From the IMG/VR virus record IMGVR_UViG_3300030331_005033, positions 1 to 23,180 of that record: a stretch of 23,180 nt of DNA; one strand, 5' to 3'. Below are positions 7,100 through 14,588 of the stretch, in pieces. Position 1 is the stretch's first letter; the number at the start of each line of letters is the position of its first letter. The stretch is from a virus. A program made the position numbers and the translations under genes. The notes under the pieces were generated by a model. The model saw only the letters and a list, made by a program, of their open reading frames with translations, was not told the origin of the DNA and did no database searches.

Positions 7100-7660
7100 A
7101 TGTTTGTAAAAAATACTTTAGTAGAACAATTTGTATCACTAAAAAAAATAAACACGAAACATCTTCCAATAGATTTTGAATTACTAAAAAAAGAAGGTTT
7201 AAAAAGTTTTAAACAAAGAAGAGTTTTAAACAATAACAAATTTTCACCTTACAAAAATTATTATCAGGCCGATGTAAATAATAATATAGTATGGATTTAT
7301 GACATGGTTAGAGATTTTTTTGTCATAGATAATTTAAAATTAAAAAAGACTCCTATTCTCACACAACATTCTTATATAGTTGTCAATAAAGATTCTGACA
7401 CTTTTTTGCATAATCACATAGATGAGTACGATTTACATAATTCACCTGACCTTACTGCTTTAATACCAATTGTTGGTGATAAGGATAGCTTTATTGAGTT
7501 TTTTTATGAGTCAGGAAGAAAAAGACATATGAGGCAAAGAGTAAATTTATTTAAAGAAGAGATTATTTTATTTAATTCAGAATTAAAACATCGATTAATT
7601 ATAAACAAACTTCACAAAAATCTAGTATTTTTATCTTTAAAAATGCAACTTATTAGTTAG
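7100..7660 (+). CDS. Divergent 2OG-Fe(II) oxygenase-like protein
   Basis: This 186-residue protein has a basic N-terminal half with no recognised motif and a C-terminal half that looks like a jelly-roll oxygenase core. Candidate iron ligands are His106 and Asp108 in FLHNHIDEYD and His164 in FNSELKHRLIIN. The strand order ALIPI ... IEFF ... IILFNSELKH ... LVFLSLKM supports the fold. The usual arginine ten residues after the distal His is not present; Lys173 could take its place. It begins three bases after the Trp-rich protein and is the first gene of the accessory cassette. I take it as a diverged oxygenase or a cupin-like relative, with moderate doubt. It is more A-rich and lysine-rich than the structural genes upstream. 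Confidence 0.5.
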   Translation: MFVKNTLVEQFVSLKKINTKHLPIDFELLKKEGLKSFKQRRVLNNNKFSPYKNYYQADVNNNIVWIYDMVRDFFVIDNLKLKKTPILTQHSYIVVNKDSDTFLHNHIDEYDLHNSPDLTALIPIVGDKDSFIEFFYESGRKRHMRQRVNLFKEEIILFNSELKHRLIINKLHKNLVFLSLKMQLIS

Positions 7661-7680
7661 TATAACAATAAGAGAGAGAG

Positions 7681-8304
7681 ATGATATTCGAAAATTCGTT
7701 TGCTTGTTTTGATAGTGTAATTCCTTCACGAATTTGTGATTTAATCATTGCAGATGCAGAACTAAAAAATCCAGAGGTAGCTCTTACAGGTGATACTAAT
7801 AGTATAAACTTACAGAATCAAACAGACGTTTCTAAACTCTATAAAACGAGAAACTCCTCTATAGTTTGGATGGATAACTCTTGGATCTATCGAGAAGTAA
7901 TACCTTATGTATTAGAGGCTAATAAAGTATGTGGTTGGAATTTTGACTTAACAAAATCTGAATCATGTCAATTTACTAAGTATAGCGAAACTCAACATTA
8001 CACATGGCATCAAGATAGTTGGAGAAATCCTTATAACAAACCAGGCGATCCAGATCATGGATTAATAAGAAAAATATCCGTTACTGTGTCACTTGCTAGT
8101 GGCGATGATTATGATGGTGGAGATCTTGAACTTGATTTAAGAGATAACAAAGATGGCTTACCTAATATTATTAAATCAGAATTAGCTAGAAAAAAAGGAT
8201 CAATAACAGTTTTTCCTTCATACATTTGGCACAGAGTAACCCCTGTTACTAGAGGTACTAGATACTCTTTAGTAGTTTGGAATTTAGGTAACCCATTTAG
8301 ATAG
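7681..8304 (+). CDS. 2OG-Fe(II) oxygenase, prolyl-4-hydroxylase-like
   Basis: This 207-residue protein carries a full set of 2-oxoglutarate/Fe(II) dioxygenase residues: His110 and Asp112 in YTWHQDSW, distal His184 in FPSYIWHRVTPV, and 2OG-binding Arg194 in RGTRYSLVVW exactly ten residues later. The central YDGGDLELDL strand and KGSITVFPS turn are also standard for the P4H/PKHD-type family. Such enzymes hydroxylate a carbon, often on Pro, Lys, Asn or Asp side chains, using O2 and 2-oxoglutarate. A purine-rich AGAGAGAGAG stretch before the ATG acts as the Shine-Dalgarno. This is the best-conserved oxygenase of the cassette; the substrate cannot be read from the sequence. Confidence 0.85.
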   Translation: MIFENSFACFDSVIPSRICDLIIADAELKNPEVALTGDTNSINLQNQTDVSKLYKTRNSSIVWMDNSWIYREVIPYVLEANKVCGWNFDLTKSESCQFTKYSETQHYTWHQDSWRNPYNKPGDPDHGLIRKISVTVSLASGDDYDGGDLELDLRDNKDGLPNIIKSELARKKGSITVFPSYIWHRVTPVTRGTRYSLVVWNLGNPFR

Positions 8305-8312
8305 GAGTAAAT

Positions 8313-8945
8313 ATGGAACAAAATTTTTTTGACAAAAATAATTTTAATGTAGTTAAAGAGGCTATCACCTCTGAAATGGCTTTTTTCTTAAATAAATATT
8401 TTCATAATAAAAGAAAATGTTTAACCTATTTGCAAGAAACAAAAAACATATCTCATCACGATAATTCATGGGGAACATTTAAGGACACACAAATGCCAGG
8501 CACTTATTCTCATTATTCGGATCTGGCTATGGATTCGCTGTTGGAGTGGGTTCAGCCTACAATGCAGAATATTACAGGTTTAAATTTAATACCTTGTTAC
8601 TCATACGCTAGAATATACAAATATGGAGATACTCTACACCGACATAAAGACAGACCTTCATGTGAGATATCTTGCACAATGAATTTAGGTGGGGACACTT
8701 GGCCAATATTTTTAGATCCAACAGGTGAAGTTGGTAAAGAAGGTGTATCTGTAGTTTTAAATCCTGGCGATATGTTAGTTTATAAAGGATCTTTATTAGA
8801 GCATTGGAGAGAACCGTTTCAAGGTTACGAATGTTGCCAAGTTTTTTTACATTACAATGATGCTAATGGACCTAATGGTGAACAAAACTTATTTGATGGT
8901 AGGCCTTTACTTGGCTTACCTGATTGGTCCTCTAGCAAAACATGA
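8313..8945 (+). CDS. 2OG-Fe(II) oxygenase-like protein, cyanophage type
   Basis: This 210-residue protein has the oxygenase core in its C-terminal half: YARIYKYGDTLHRHKDRPSC with His111 and Asp113, followed by CTMNLGGDTWPIF, LNPGDMLVYKGSLLEHWREP with distal His164, and QVFLHYND. No basic residue stands ten positions after the distal His, so 2OG must be held differently or not at all. I recall this 'LHRHxDRPSCEIS' arrangement from a family frequent in cyanophages and annotated as 2OG-Fe(II) oxygenase. The N-terminal half is helical. AGGAGT lies before the ATG, and the end overlaps the next oxygenase gene by four bases. A catalytic role is likely but the substrate is unknown. Confidence 0.7.
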   Translation: MEQNFFDKNNFNVVKEAITSEMAFFLNKYFHNKRKCLTYLQETKNISHHDNSWGTFKDTQMPGTYSHYSDLAMDSLLEWVQPTMQNITGLNLIPCYSYARIYKYGDTLHRHKDRPSCEISCTMNLGGDTWPIFLDPTGEVGKEGVSVVLNPGDMLVYKGSLLEHWREPFQGYECCQVFLHYNDANGPNGEQNLFDGRPLLGLPDWSSSKT

Positions 8946-9523
8946 AGGAGTATTTTTTAGACTTAAACACTTTTATGGGAGCTTGGTACATTCCTAAAAA
9001 CTTGTGTGATTCTTTAATAAATTATTTTGAGTATAATAAAGACTATGCCAAAAAAGGTGCTTGTGGTGGTAAAACTGATGCAATCATAAATAAAAATTAT
9101 AAAGACTCCTTAGATTTATCCATAGGTAAAGATAATAATGATAACATTATAGGTGCGTATAGAAAAGAATTACAAAAAGTTTTAGATAAATATTTAGATA
9201 AATTTCCTGCTAGTAATCAAGTTGCTCCTTTTAGTATTCTTGAAAATTATAATATGCAAAAATATTCAATTGGTGGAGGATTTAAAGAATGGCATACAGA
9301 AAATAATGGAGAAAAAAGCACAATAAATAGACACTTAGTTTTTATGACTTATTTAAATGATGTAGAGGATGGTGGCACAGAATTCAAACATCAAGATATT
9401 ATTACACCTGCTGAAAAAGGGTTGACCTTAATATGGCCATCATGGTGGACACACGTTCATAGGGGGCAGATAAGTAACAAAAAAGAAAAATATATTGTTA
9501 CAGGATGGTATGGCTTTATCTAA
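8942..9523 (+). CDS. 2OG-Fe(II) oxygenase with an HxE metal motif
   Basis: This 193-residue protein shows YSIGGGFKEWHTENN with His118 and Glu120 in place of the common HxD, then FMTYLNDVEDGGTEFKHQD, and a C-terminal LIWPSWWTHVHRG with His171/His173, and Lys183 in KYIVTGWYGFI ten residues after His173. Lysine at this place binds 2OG in prolyl-4-hydroxylases, so His173 is the more likely distal ligand. HxE triads are known in several active dioxygenases. The 'DGGTEF ... WPSxWTHxHRG ... KYxxTGW' pattern is familiar from marine phage and bacterial P4H-like proteins. It overlaps both neighbours. Function as a hydroxylase is well supported; the target is not. Confidence 0.8.
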   Translation: MKEYFLDLNTFMGAWYIPKNLCDSLINYFEYNKDYAKKGACGGKTDAIINKNYKDSLDLSIGKDNNDNIIGAYRKELQKVLDKYLDKFPASNQVAPFSILENYNMQKYSIGGGFKEWHTENNGEKSTINRHLVFMTYLNDVEDGGTEFKHQDIITPAEKGLTLIWPSWWTHVHRGQISNKKEKYIVTGWYGFI

Positions 9524-10079
9524 AGACTTAGAAGATTTTATATTTTATAAAAATATCTTTCCAAGAGATATAATAGATGGAATATTAAATGAATATAAAG
9601 AAAATATTTTTGATAGAGATTCTCATCATAATAAAATATCAAGACATTTAGGTGAGCTAGACATTAGCGATCGATCATTAATAAATAGCAGAAATAGTTA
9701 TGTAAGACAAAAATTATTCGTCGAAACAAAAGATCAAGTAGAAGTTTTAATAGAAGAATATAAAAAATACATTTTACCTTATGGTTTACCTATAGTTGAG
9801 TGCAGTCCATTTTCTTTAAGACAAATGCATGAAGGAGATTATTACGAAGAACATAATGATGACGGAATAGGCAGTGCCACCGGTCAACATAAAATAACAG
9901 TTTCAATTTGTTTAAACGAAAATTATGAGGGAGGTGACTTTACTTTTTTTCAAGAGTCATTGTCTTATACATTAAAAAAGGGAGATGTATTAATGTTTCC
10001 CTCCTCTTTTCAATATCCTCATGGTGTTAAAAAAATTACAAAAGGTACTCGTTATCAGTTGGTCTTATGGCTAAGATAA
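9510..10079 (+). CDS. 2OG-Fe(II) oxygenase, prolyl-4-hydroxylase-like
   Basis: I place the start at the ATG at 9510 (MALSKDLED), giving 189 residues; a TTG 15 bases earlier is possible. In this numbering the metal ligands are His115 and Asp117 in YYEEHNDDG and distal His171 in QYPHGVKK, with Arg181 in KGTRYQLVLW ten residues later. The strand HKITVSICLNENYEGGDFTF and KKGDVLMFPSSF are standard family elements. It resembles the enzyme encoded at 7681 in overall plan but differs in most positions, so the two are not a recent duplication. It overlaps the upstream gene by 14 bases and the downstream glycosyltransferase-like gene by 13, tying hydroxylase and transferase translation together. Confidence 0.85.
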   Translation: MALSKDLEDFIFYKNIFPRDIIDGILNEYKENIFDRDSHHNKISRHLGELDISDRSLINSRNSYVRQKLFVETKDQVEVLIEEYKKYILPYGLPIVECSPFSLRQMHEGDYYEEHNDDGIGSATGQHKITVSICLNENYEGGDFTFFQESLSYTLKKGDVLMFPSSFQYPHGVKKITKGTRYQLVLWLR

Positions 10080-10756
10080 TATTCTGCTCTGGTCAGACAG
10101 GTGATTGGGGATTTGTTCAAAGTATTAAAGAACAACAGATACCAGAGTTTGAATATTGGTTTTTACACGATAATCATATTGAAGCTACGGGTAATAAAGG
10201 TTGGAACTATATAGATACGAGTAATTTTTTAGTGACAAAATCACATCCAAAAAGAAATAGATTTATGAAGATGATGACCTATGAGTTTTTTTCAGATTTT
10301 GATTATCTTATTTGGCTAGATTGTAAATTCTATGTTCCAAAAGATTTTTTACAATTTTGTCTAAAACTTATAAAAGAGGAGAAACCCAATTGGTTATTAA
10401 GTAAACACTCCTATAGAACAACAATGCAACAAGAAATAGAACATATGAAAAATAAAAGAGATTTTACAGACTCTCAAATAAATGATGCTGTAAAACACAT
10501 CAACCCTAATTTGTGGCTGTCCATAGATGGTTCTTGGCATATTAGAAAAAATAATAAAAAAAACAAAGAGATAGGTCAAAAGTGGTATGAGCTTACTGAC
10601 AAGTGTTATCCAGACAATTTAGGCCATGTTAGAGATCAGTTTACTTTTTCGTCTGCAATAGAGGATAAGAATTACTTGAATTTAAAATTTAATCATCATC
10701 ACCTCTACAAATATGCGATTCATATAAGAGAGAAATTTTATACATCAGACTTATGA
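10067..10756 (+). CDS. DUF616 glycosyltransferase-like protein, copy 1
   Basis: This 229-residue protein matches the DUF616 (TOD1/MUCI70-like) pattern: an N-terminal KIIFCSGQTG strand, YWFLHDNHIEATGNKGWNYI, the central FDYLIWLDCKFYVPKDF corresponding to the family's 'siWiDgk' element, SWHIRKN, and the C-terminal VRDQFTFSSAIE, corresponding to 'RDQlSf'. DUF616 proteins are regarded as GT-A-fold glycosyltransferase-like enzymes of plants, bacteria and viruses. The WLDCK aspartate may bind the metal or nucleotide sugar. There is no membrane anchor, so it acts in the cytoplasm. It is clearly homologous to the next gene. Acceptor and donor sugar are unknown. Confidence 0.65.
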   Translation: MAKIIFCSGQTGDWGFVQSIKEQQIPEFEYWFLHDNHIEATGNKGWNYIDTSNFLVTKSHPKRNRFMKMMTYEFFSDFDYLIWLDCKFYVPKDFLQFCLKLIKEEKPNWLLSKHSYRTTMQQEIEHMKNKRDFTDSQINDAVKHINPNLWLSIDGSWHIRKNNKKNKEIGQKWYELTDKCYPDNLGHVRDQFTFSSAIEDKNYLNLKFNHHHLYKYAIHIREKFYTSDL

Positions 10757-11406
10757 AAATAATATTTTATTCAGCACAAACAAGTAATAGAGGATTTATT
10801 CCTTCAATTAAAGAACAAAGCATATATGAATTTGATTATTGGTTTGCCCATGATAATCATTTTGAAGCAACAGAAAACAAAGGTTGGAATTATATAAACA
10901 TAAAACACAGGTACCCTAGTCTTGGTTATTATAAAAAACATCGATTAGTTAAAATGGTTCCAAGACTTTTATTTGATAATTTTGATTATACTGTATGGGT
11001 AGATTGTAAGTTTTATCAACACAAAGATTTTTATAAACACTGTTTAAATATCATTAATAATGAGCAACCTGAGTGGATGGCTTGTTATCACAAACAAAAA
11101 AGAACTTTAAAACAAGAATTAGATTTTGCGGCTAACAACCGTTATGTCCCACAGAAAGAGTTAGAAATATTAGAGAACAAATTAAGATTTAAATTTTTTA
11201 GCACTGATACTTGTTGGTTAATTAGAAAGAACACAGATAAAAATCACGATATAGGGCATCAGTGGTTTAAAGATACAGATAAATATTTTTCTTATACTAC
11301 CAGAGATCAACTGACCTTTCCTCTATGTGTTGATGAAAAATATCTAAACTTAAATCATTCGATAGAAGAGTTAGAAAAGCACTCTTTTATAAGGCATGTT
11401 ATGTAA
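10753..11406 (+). CDS. DUF616 glycosyltransferase-like protein, copy 2
   Basis: This 217-residue protein is a tandem paralogue of the preceding gene. The first 45 residues align without gaps (KIIFYSAQTSNRGFIPSIKE, then YWFAHDNHFEATENKGWNYI), and the central FDYTVWVDCKFYQHKDF and C-terminal TTRDQLTFPL elements are both kept. The middle (residues about 120-150) and the C-terminus have diverged heavily, including loss of the His-rich tail of copy 1. Conservation of the Asp-Cys-Lys and Arg-Asp-Gln elements suggests that both copies are active, perhaps with different acceptors or acting in sequence. The genes overlap by four bases (ATGA). Donor and acceptor are not visible in the sequence. Confidence 0.65.
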   Translation: MKIIFYSAQTSNRGFIPSIKEQSIYEFDYWFAHDNHFEATENKGWNYINIKHRYPSLGYYKKHRLVKMVPRLLFDNFDYTVWVDCKFYQHKDFYKHCLNIINNEQPEWMACYHKQKRTLKQELDFAANNRYVPQKELEILENKLRFKFFSTDTCWLIRKNTDKNHDIGHQWFKDTDKYFSYTTRDQLTFPLCVDEKYLNLNHSIEELEKHSFIRHVM

Positions 11407-12084
11407 ATGTTTAGCTATAAAGAATATGAAAAAATACTTTCAATGTTTGATTTTGTAGATTTTACAGAATTGACAAAGGGTAAAGCAGTATTAAGACATG
11501 ATGTAGAATATAGTCCTAAAAGAGCTTTAGAAATTGCAAAGATAGATGCAGAGCATGACATAAAAAGTAGCTTCTTTTTTCAAGTTTTAAGCACTTGTTA
11601 TAATTTATTCTCTGTTGATAACAGAGAAATTGTTTATGAAATATTAAGTATGGGACATAAAATAGGGTTACATGTCTATTGTTCTTTTGTTTCTGATTAC
11701 AAGTTGAATGATTTAAAAAGTGAAATTGTAAAACAAAAAAACTTAATCGATAATGTTTTTCAAGTTGATAGGTTTTGTTTACATAGACCTAAGGTTTGGA
11801 TGTTAGAACAAAATGATGATTATATTTGTGGCATGTTAAATGCTTATGGTAGATCCTATTTTAATTATCCTAAACCTACGCAAGTTAAGTATTTTGCAGA
11901 TAGCAATCATCAATGGAAATATGGTTATCCCTCATATAATAGTAGCAAAATTCAAATAAATATTCATCCTGACTCTTGGTCAAAAAATGGAGAAAGTATA
12001 AATAAAAATTTTAATAACCTAGCATTAGAAAATATGGATGTATTTAAAGAAGTCTTAAAAAGAGAGGGTAGACACTTTAGGTGA
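11407..12084 (+). CDS. Polysaccharide deacetylase-like (CE4/NodB fold) protein
   Basis: This 225-residue protein has elements of the NodB-homology fold: LRHDVEYSPKRALEIAKID with His31-Asp32, IKSSFFFQVLS, IVYEILSMGHKIGLHVYCSF with His84 and His89, CLHRPKVWM, and a late KIQINIHPDSW. The GHKIGLH element equals motif 2 of carbohydrate esterase family 4, but the second His of HxxxH is replaced by Ser93, so the metal site is incomplete or built differently. Proteins with 'RHDV' and 'GHEIGLH' occur in bacterial surface-polysaccharide clusters. It starts directly after the second DUF616 gene stop and overlaps the epimerase gene downstream. A glycan-modifying role is inferred; deacetylation is not certain. 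Confidence 0.55.
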   Translation: MFSYKEYEKILSMFDFVDFTELTKGKAVLRHDVEYSPKRALEIAKIDAEHDIKSSFFFQVLSTCYNLFSVDNREIVYEILSMGHKIGLHVYCSFVSDYKLNDLKSEIVKQKNLIDNVFQVDRFCLHRPKVWMLEQNDDYICGMLNAYGRSYFNYPKPTQVKYFADSNHQWKYGYPSYNSSKIQINIHPDSWSKNGESINKNFNNLALENMDVFKEVLKREGRHFR

Positions 12085-13031
12085 AAATACTTGTCTTAGG
12101 AGGTCATGGATTTATTGGCAGTCATACTTGTAATATTTTAAAAAAACAAGGATATACAATAGGTGTTGTAGATTGTCATCATCAATACTTTACTTTCCCA
12201 GATAAAGAATATCAAACTATTTTAAAACAAAGACAAGATCATTGTATGGCAGATAAATTTTACAAAGGTAAAATTGAGGATGCAGAGTTTATGAGTAATA
12301 CCTTTAATACATTTAAACCAGATGCAGTTATACATTTTGCCACTTACCCAAATGTACACATGGTAAAACGTAATTCTTTTGACGCTACTAATAATATGAT
12401 AAATGCTACAATTATTATCTTAGACTTATGTGTAAAACATAATGTAGATAAATTCGTTTTTTCAAGTTCATCTATGGCTTACGGACATTTTAAAACTGAA
12501 GCTCCAATGGAAGATCATGCAACAGAACCTCGTTCTTTATATGGCACCTATAAATTATGTGGTGAGAGAATGTGTATAACCTGGAATAAAGAACATAATT
12601 TAAAATACATAATAATGAGGCCCTCTGCTCTTTATGGAACAAGGGACTTAATAACAAGAGTTATTTCTCAAATGACTTATTCTGCAATCACTAAAAAAAA
12701 GATTTTTGTTAGAGGTCCTAATAATAAATTGGATTTTTCTTGGGTTGAAGATGTTGCCGATGCTTTTGCTAGAGTCACTACACAACCTATTTACAATGAA
12801 GTTTTTAATTGCACCAGAGGTAAAGGGGTAACAATAATGAAAGCTGCAAAAATAATACAAAATATTTTAGGTGGTGAGATTATTGAAGAAGAACAAGATT
12901 TATTAACCTCTAATAGAGATACCTTAAATAGCTGTAAAATTAAAAATATGACAAGATGGGATCCTAAAGTAGATATAGAAGAAGGCATACCTAGGTACAT
13001 AAATTGGTTTAAGAAAAATTATAATGTTTAA
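12081..13031 (+). CDS. NAD-dependent epimerase/dehydratase (extended SDR, GalE-like)
   Basis: This 316-residue protein is a full-length extended short-chain dehydrogenase. It has the Rossmann GxxGxxG motif at Gly7-Gly10-Gly13 (LVLGGHGFIGSH), the serine strand FSSSSMAYG at about 127-135, the catalytic Tyr154-x3-Lys158 (YGTYK), the RPSALYG strand and FSWVEDVADAF late in the chain. These enzymes change the sugar of a nucleotide sugar, for example by 4-epimerisation or 4,6-dehydration. The start is a GTG at 12081 overlapping the upstream TGA; no nearer ATG fits the Rossmann strand. It overlaps the second epimerase gene by eight bases. It probably supplies the sugar donor for nearby transferases. 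Cys-Gly after the Tyr/Lys motif is typical. Confidence 0.85.
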   Translation: MKILVLGGHGFIGSHTCNILKKQGYTIGVVDCHHQYFTFPDKEYQTILKQRQDHCMADKFYKGKIEDAEFMSNTFNTFKPDAVIHFATYPNVHMVKRNSFDATNNMINATIIILDLCVKHNVDKFVFSSSSMAYGHFKTEAPMEDHATEPRSLYGTYKLCGERMCITWNKEHNLKYIIMRPSALYGTRDLITRVISQMTYSAITKKKIFVRGPNNKLDFSWVEDVADAFARVTTQPIYNEVFNCTRGKGVTIMKAAKIIQNILGGEIIEEEQDLLTSNRDTLNSCKIKNMTRWDPKVDIEEGIPRYINWFKKNYNV

Positions 13032-13713
13032 GATATTATTAAGTGGACATAAAGGTTTTATAGGTAGGCACATATACGATCATTTTAAAAGTGACTATCA
13101 TATAGACACTTTAGGTAGAGGAGATAAGTTACCAAACAAAAATTATGATCTTGTTATTCATTTAGCAGGAAGCTCTGGTGTACGAGAGAGTTGGAAGAAA
13201 CCATTAAAATACGTTATAGACAACATATTGTTATCTTGTAAAATATTTAAAAAATACAATAGAGTCATATTTGCTAGTACAAGTGCAGTAGTAGAGCCGT
13301 GGAGAAATCCTTATGTTTTTAGTAAATATATTGTAGAGAAAATAGCACCAAAAAACTCACTAGCTGTACGATTTACCACTGTCTATGGCCCGTGGTCTAG
13401 AAAAAATATGTTTATATCCAAATTAATTGATAATAATTTGCAATATGTTAGTATTGATTGCATAAGGGATTTTATACACGTTTATGATGTAATACAGTTT
13501 TTTGAACTTATAATAAAAAGTAAAATGGAAGGAGTTATTAATGTTGGCACAGGTAAATCTATACCTGTAACTAATTTAATAAATTATAAATTACCCACTA
13601 AAAAATCGTCCTTCTTAGAAGTAAAAAAAGAAAAAGTTGATATTACAAAATTAAAATCTTTAGGATTTAAACCTGTATTTAAAGTAGAGGAATATGTAAA
13701 TCGTGTTAGATAA
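13024..13713 (+). CDS. Short NAD-dependent epimerase/reductase (extended SDR)
   Basis: This 229-residue protein is a second extended SDR. It has Gly8-Gly11-Gly14 (LLSGHKGFIGRH), an LVIHLAGSSGV strand, the FASTSAVVEPW serine strand, Tyr97-x3-Lys101 (YVFSK), VRFTTVYGPW and RDFIHVYDVIQF. It is about 80-90 residues shorter than usual for the class; the N-terminal strands are compressed and the C-terminal substrate domain is small, but all catalytic residues remain, so it looks streamlined rather than broken. Such proteins include dTDP-6-deoxy-L-hexulose reductases and UDP-glucose epimerases. It has little similarity to its neighbour beyond the fold. Its 3' end overlaps the next oxygenase gene by 11 bases. 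Confidence 0.8.
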   Translation: MFKILLSGHKGFIGRHIYDHFKSDYHIDTLGRGDKLPNKNYDLVIHLAGSSGVRESWKKPLKYVIDNILLSCKIFKKYNRVIFASTSAVVEPWRNPYVFSKYIVEKIAPKNSLAVRFTTVYGPWSRKNMFISKLIDNNLQYVSIDCIRDFIHVYDVIQFFELIIKSKMEGVINVGTGKSIPVTNLINYKLPTKKSSFLEVKKEKVDITKLKSLGFKPVFKVEEYVNRVR

Positions 13714-14158
13714 TCCAATAGTTTGTTTTGATAATTTTTTTTCGGATAACATGTATAACCACATAGTAGAAGATACTAAAAGTAATTGGGAATTAAGAGG
13801 AGATTATATTTACAAAAATTTAGAAGATGATTTTTTTACAAAAGATTGTGTATTACATATGAGTAATAAATTCAATCAAAATATAAGTTTATATAGGGGC
13901 TATGCACATGGACATAAGTTTCATAAACATTATATACATCAAGACAATAATGCAACGCACACTGCTATCTTGTTTGTTGCAAAAGAATATGAAGAGGATT
14001 GGTTAGGCGGAACTATTGTTTATACTGATACTACTAATTACATACCTTTTGCACCTAATAGACTTTTAATTTTTCATGCTAGTCTTAATCACATAGGCAC
14101 TAATTTTCAAAACACTGACAATTTTAGAGTTCAATATATATGGAAAATAAATGCCTAA
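13703..14158 (+). CDS. Small 2OG-Fe(II) oxygenase
   Basis: This 151-residue protein uses a GTG start at 13703 inside the end of the epimerase gene. It has His79 and Asp81 in YIHQDNNATHTAILFV, a WLGGTIVYTDT strand, FAPNRLLIFHASLNHIGTNF with distal His130, and Arg142 in FRVQYIW. The distal His-to-Arg distance is twelve, slightly longer than the common ten. It is a compact jelly-roll with little N-terminal extension, below the usual 180-220 residues. It shows no special similarity to the other oxygenases of the cassette. The gene is placed between sugar-nucleotide enzymes and the ParB-like gene and overlaps both neighbours. Confidence 0.8.
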   Translation: MLDNPIVCFDNFFSDNMYNHIVEDTKSNWELRGDYIYKNLEDDFFTKDCVLHMSNKFNQNISLYRGYAHGHKFHKHYIHQDNNATHTAILFVAKEYEEDWLGGTIVYTDTTNYIPFAPNRLLIFHASLNHIGTNFQNTDNFRVQYIWKINA

Positions 14159-14588
14159 AATAAATTGGAATACATCTTCTACTAATACTTTTCCTGATGA
14201 CTCATCAGTTTTAGTGCCTGAGAGTTTAACAAGAAAAAGAGTTTTGACCTATATGAAACCACAAGATTTTTTAAAGTTGGCTGAGAAAATAGATTTTAAT
14301 AGTGCAAGAGCTGAGAAAGCTTTTGAGTTATTTAAAAAAAATACTATAGGACTAAGCGTTCCCTTTTTAGGAGCTAATAAAAATAAAAAAGGACAGATAG
14401 AGATTAACTACCACGAAGGTAGACATCGAGTAGAGTATACAAGAAGAATAGATCCTGACACCCCTATACCGGTGTATATTACTCTTGATGAAGAGGCAGG
14501 TGACTTACCTAGTGACGCAGATTTTATTAATCAAGAAGGTGAACTTGTTAATGTAAAAATATTTATGAAAGAGAGTATAAAATGTTAA
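14151..14588 (+). CDS. ParB/Srx-like HEGRHR-motif protein
   Basis: This 145-residue protein contains INYHEGRHRVEYTRR, with His88-Glu-Gly-Arg91-His-Arg93, followed by IDPDTPIPVYITLDEE. The spacing 'x-H-E-G-R-H-R ... IPVYI' resembles the ParB N-terminal/sulfiredoxin-like fold, in which the G-x-H/R-R loop binds nucleotide. In ParB the loop binds CTP; in relatives it can serve ATP hydrolysis, kinase or nuclease chemistry. I recall similar HEGRHR proteins in phage genomes, without known function. The N-terminal part (residues 25-65) is helical. No helix-turn-helix is apparent, so a partition role is unlikely. It overlaps the neighbouring genes by seven to eight bases, inside the glycan cassette. 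Confidence 0.55.
   Translation: MPKINWNTSSTNTFPDDSSVLVPESLTRKRVLTYMKPQDFLKLAEKIDFNSARAEKAFELFKKNTIGLSVPFLGANKNKKGQIEINYHEGRHRVEYTRRIDPDTPIPVYITLDEEAGDLPSDADFINQEGELVNVKIFMKESIKC

Noticed and set aside
13024-13713. Possible truncated pseudogene of an epimerase
   Set aside because: Although shorter than usual, it keeps all SDR motifs, has no internal stop and overlaps its neighbours normally.
14151-14588. ParB partition protein
   Set aside because: There is no helix-turn-helix or C-terminal dimer domain and no ParA nearby; only the nucleotide loop is similar.
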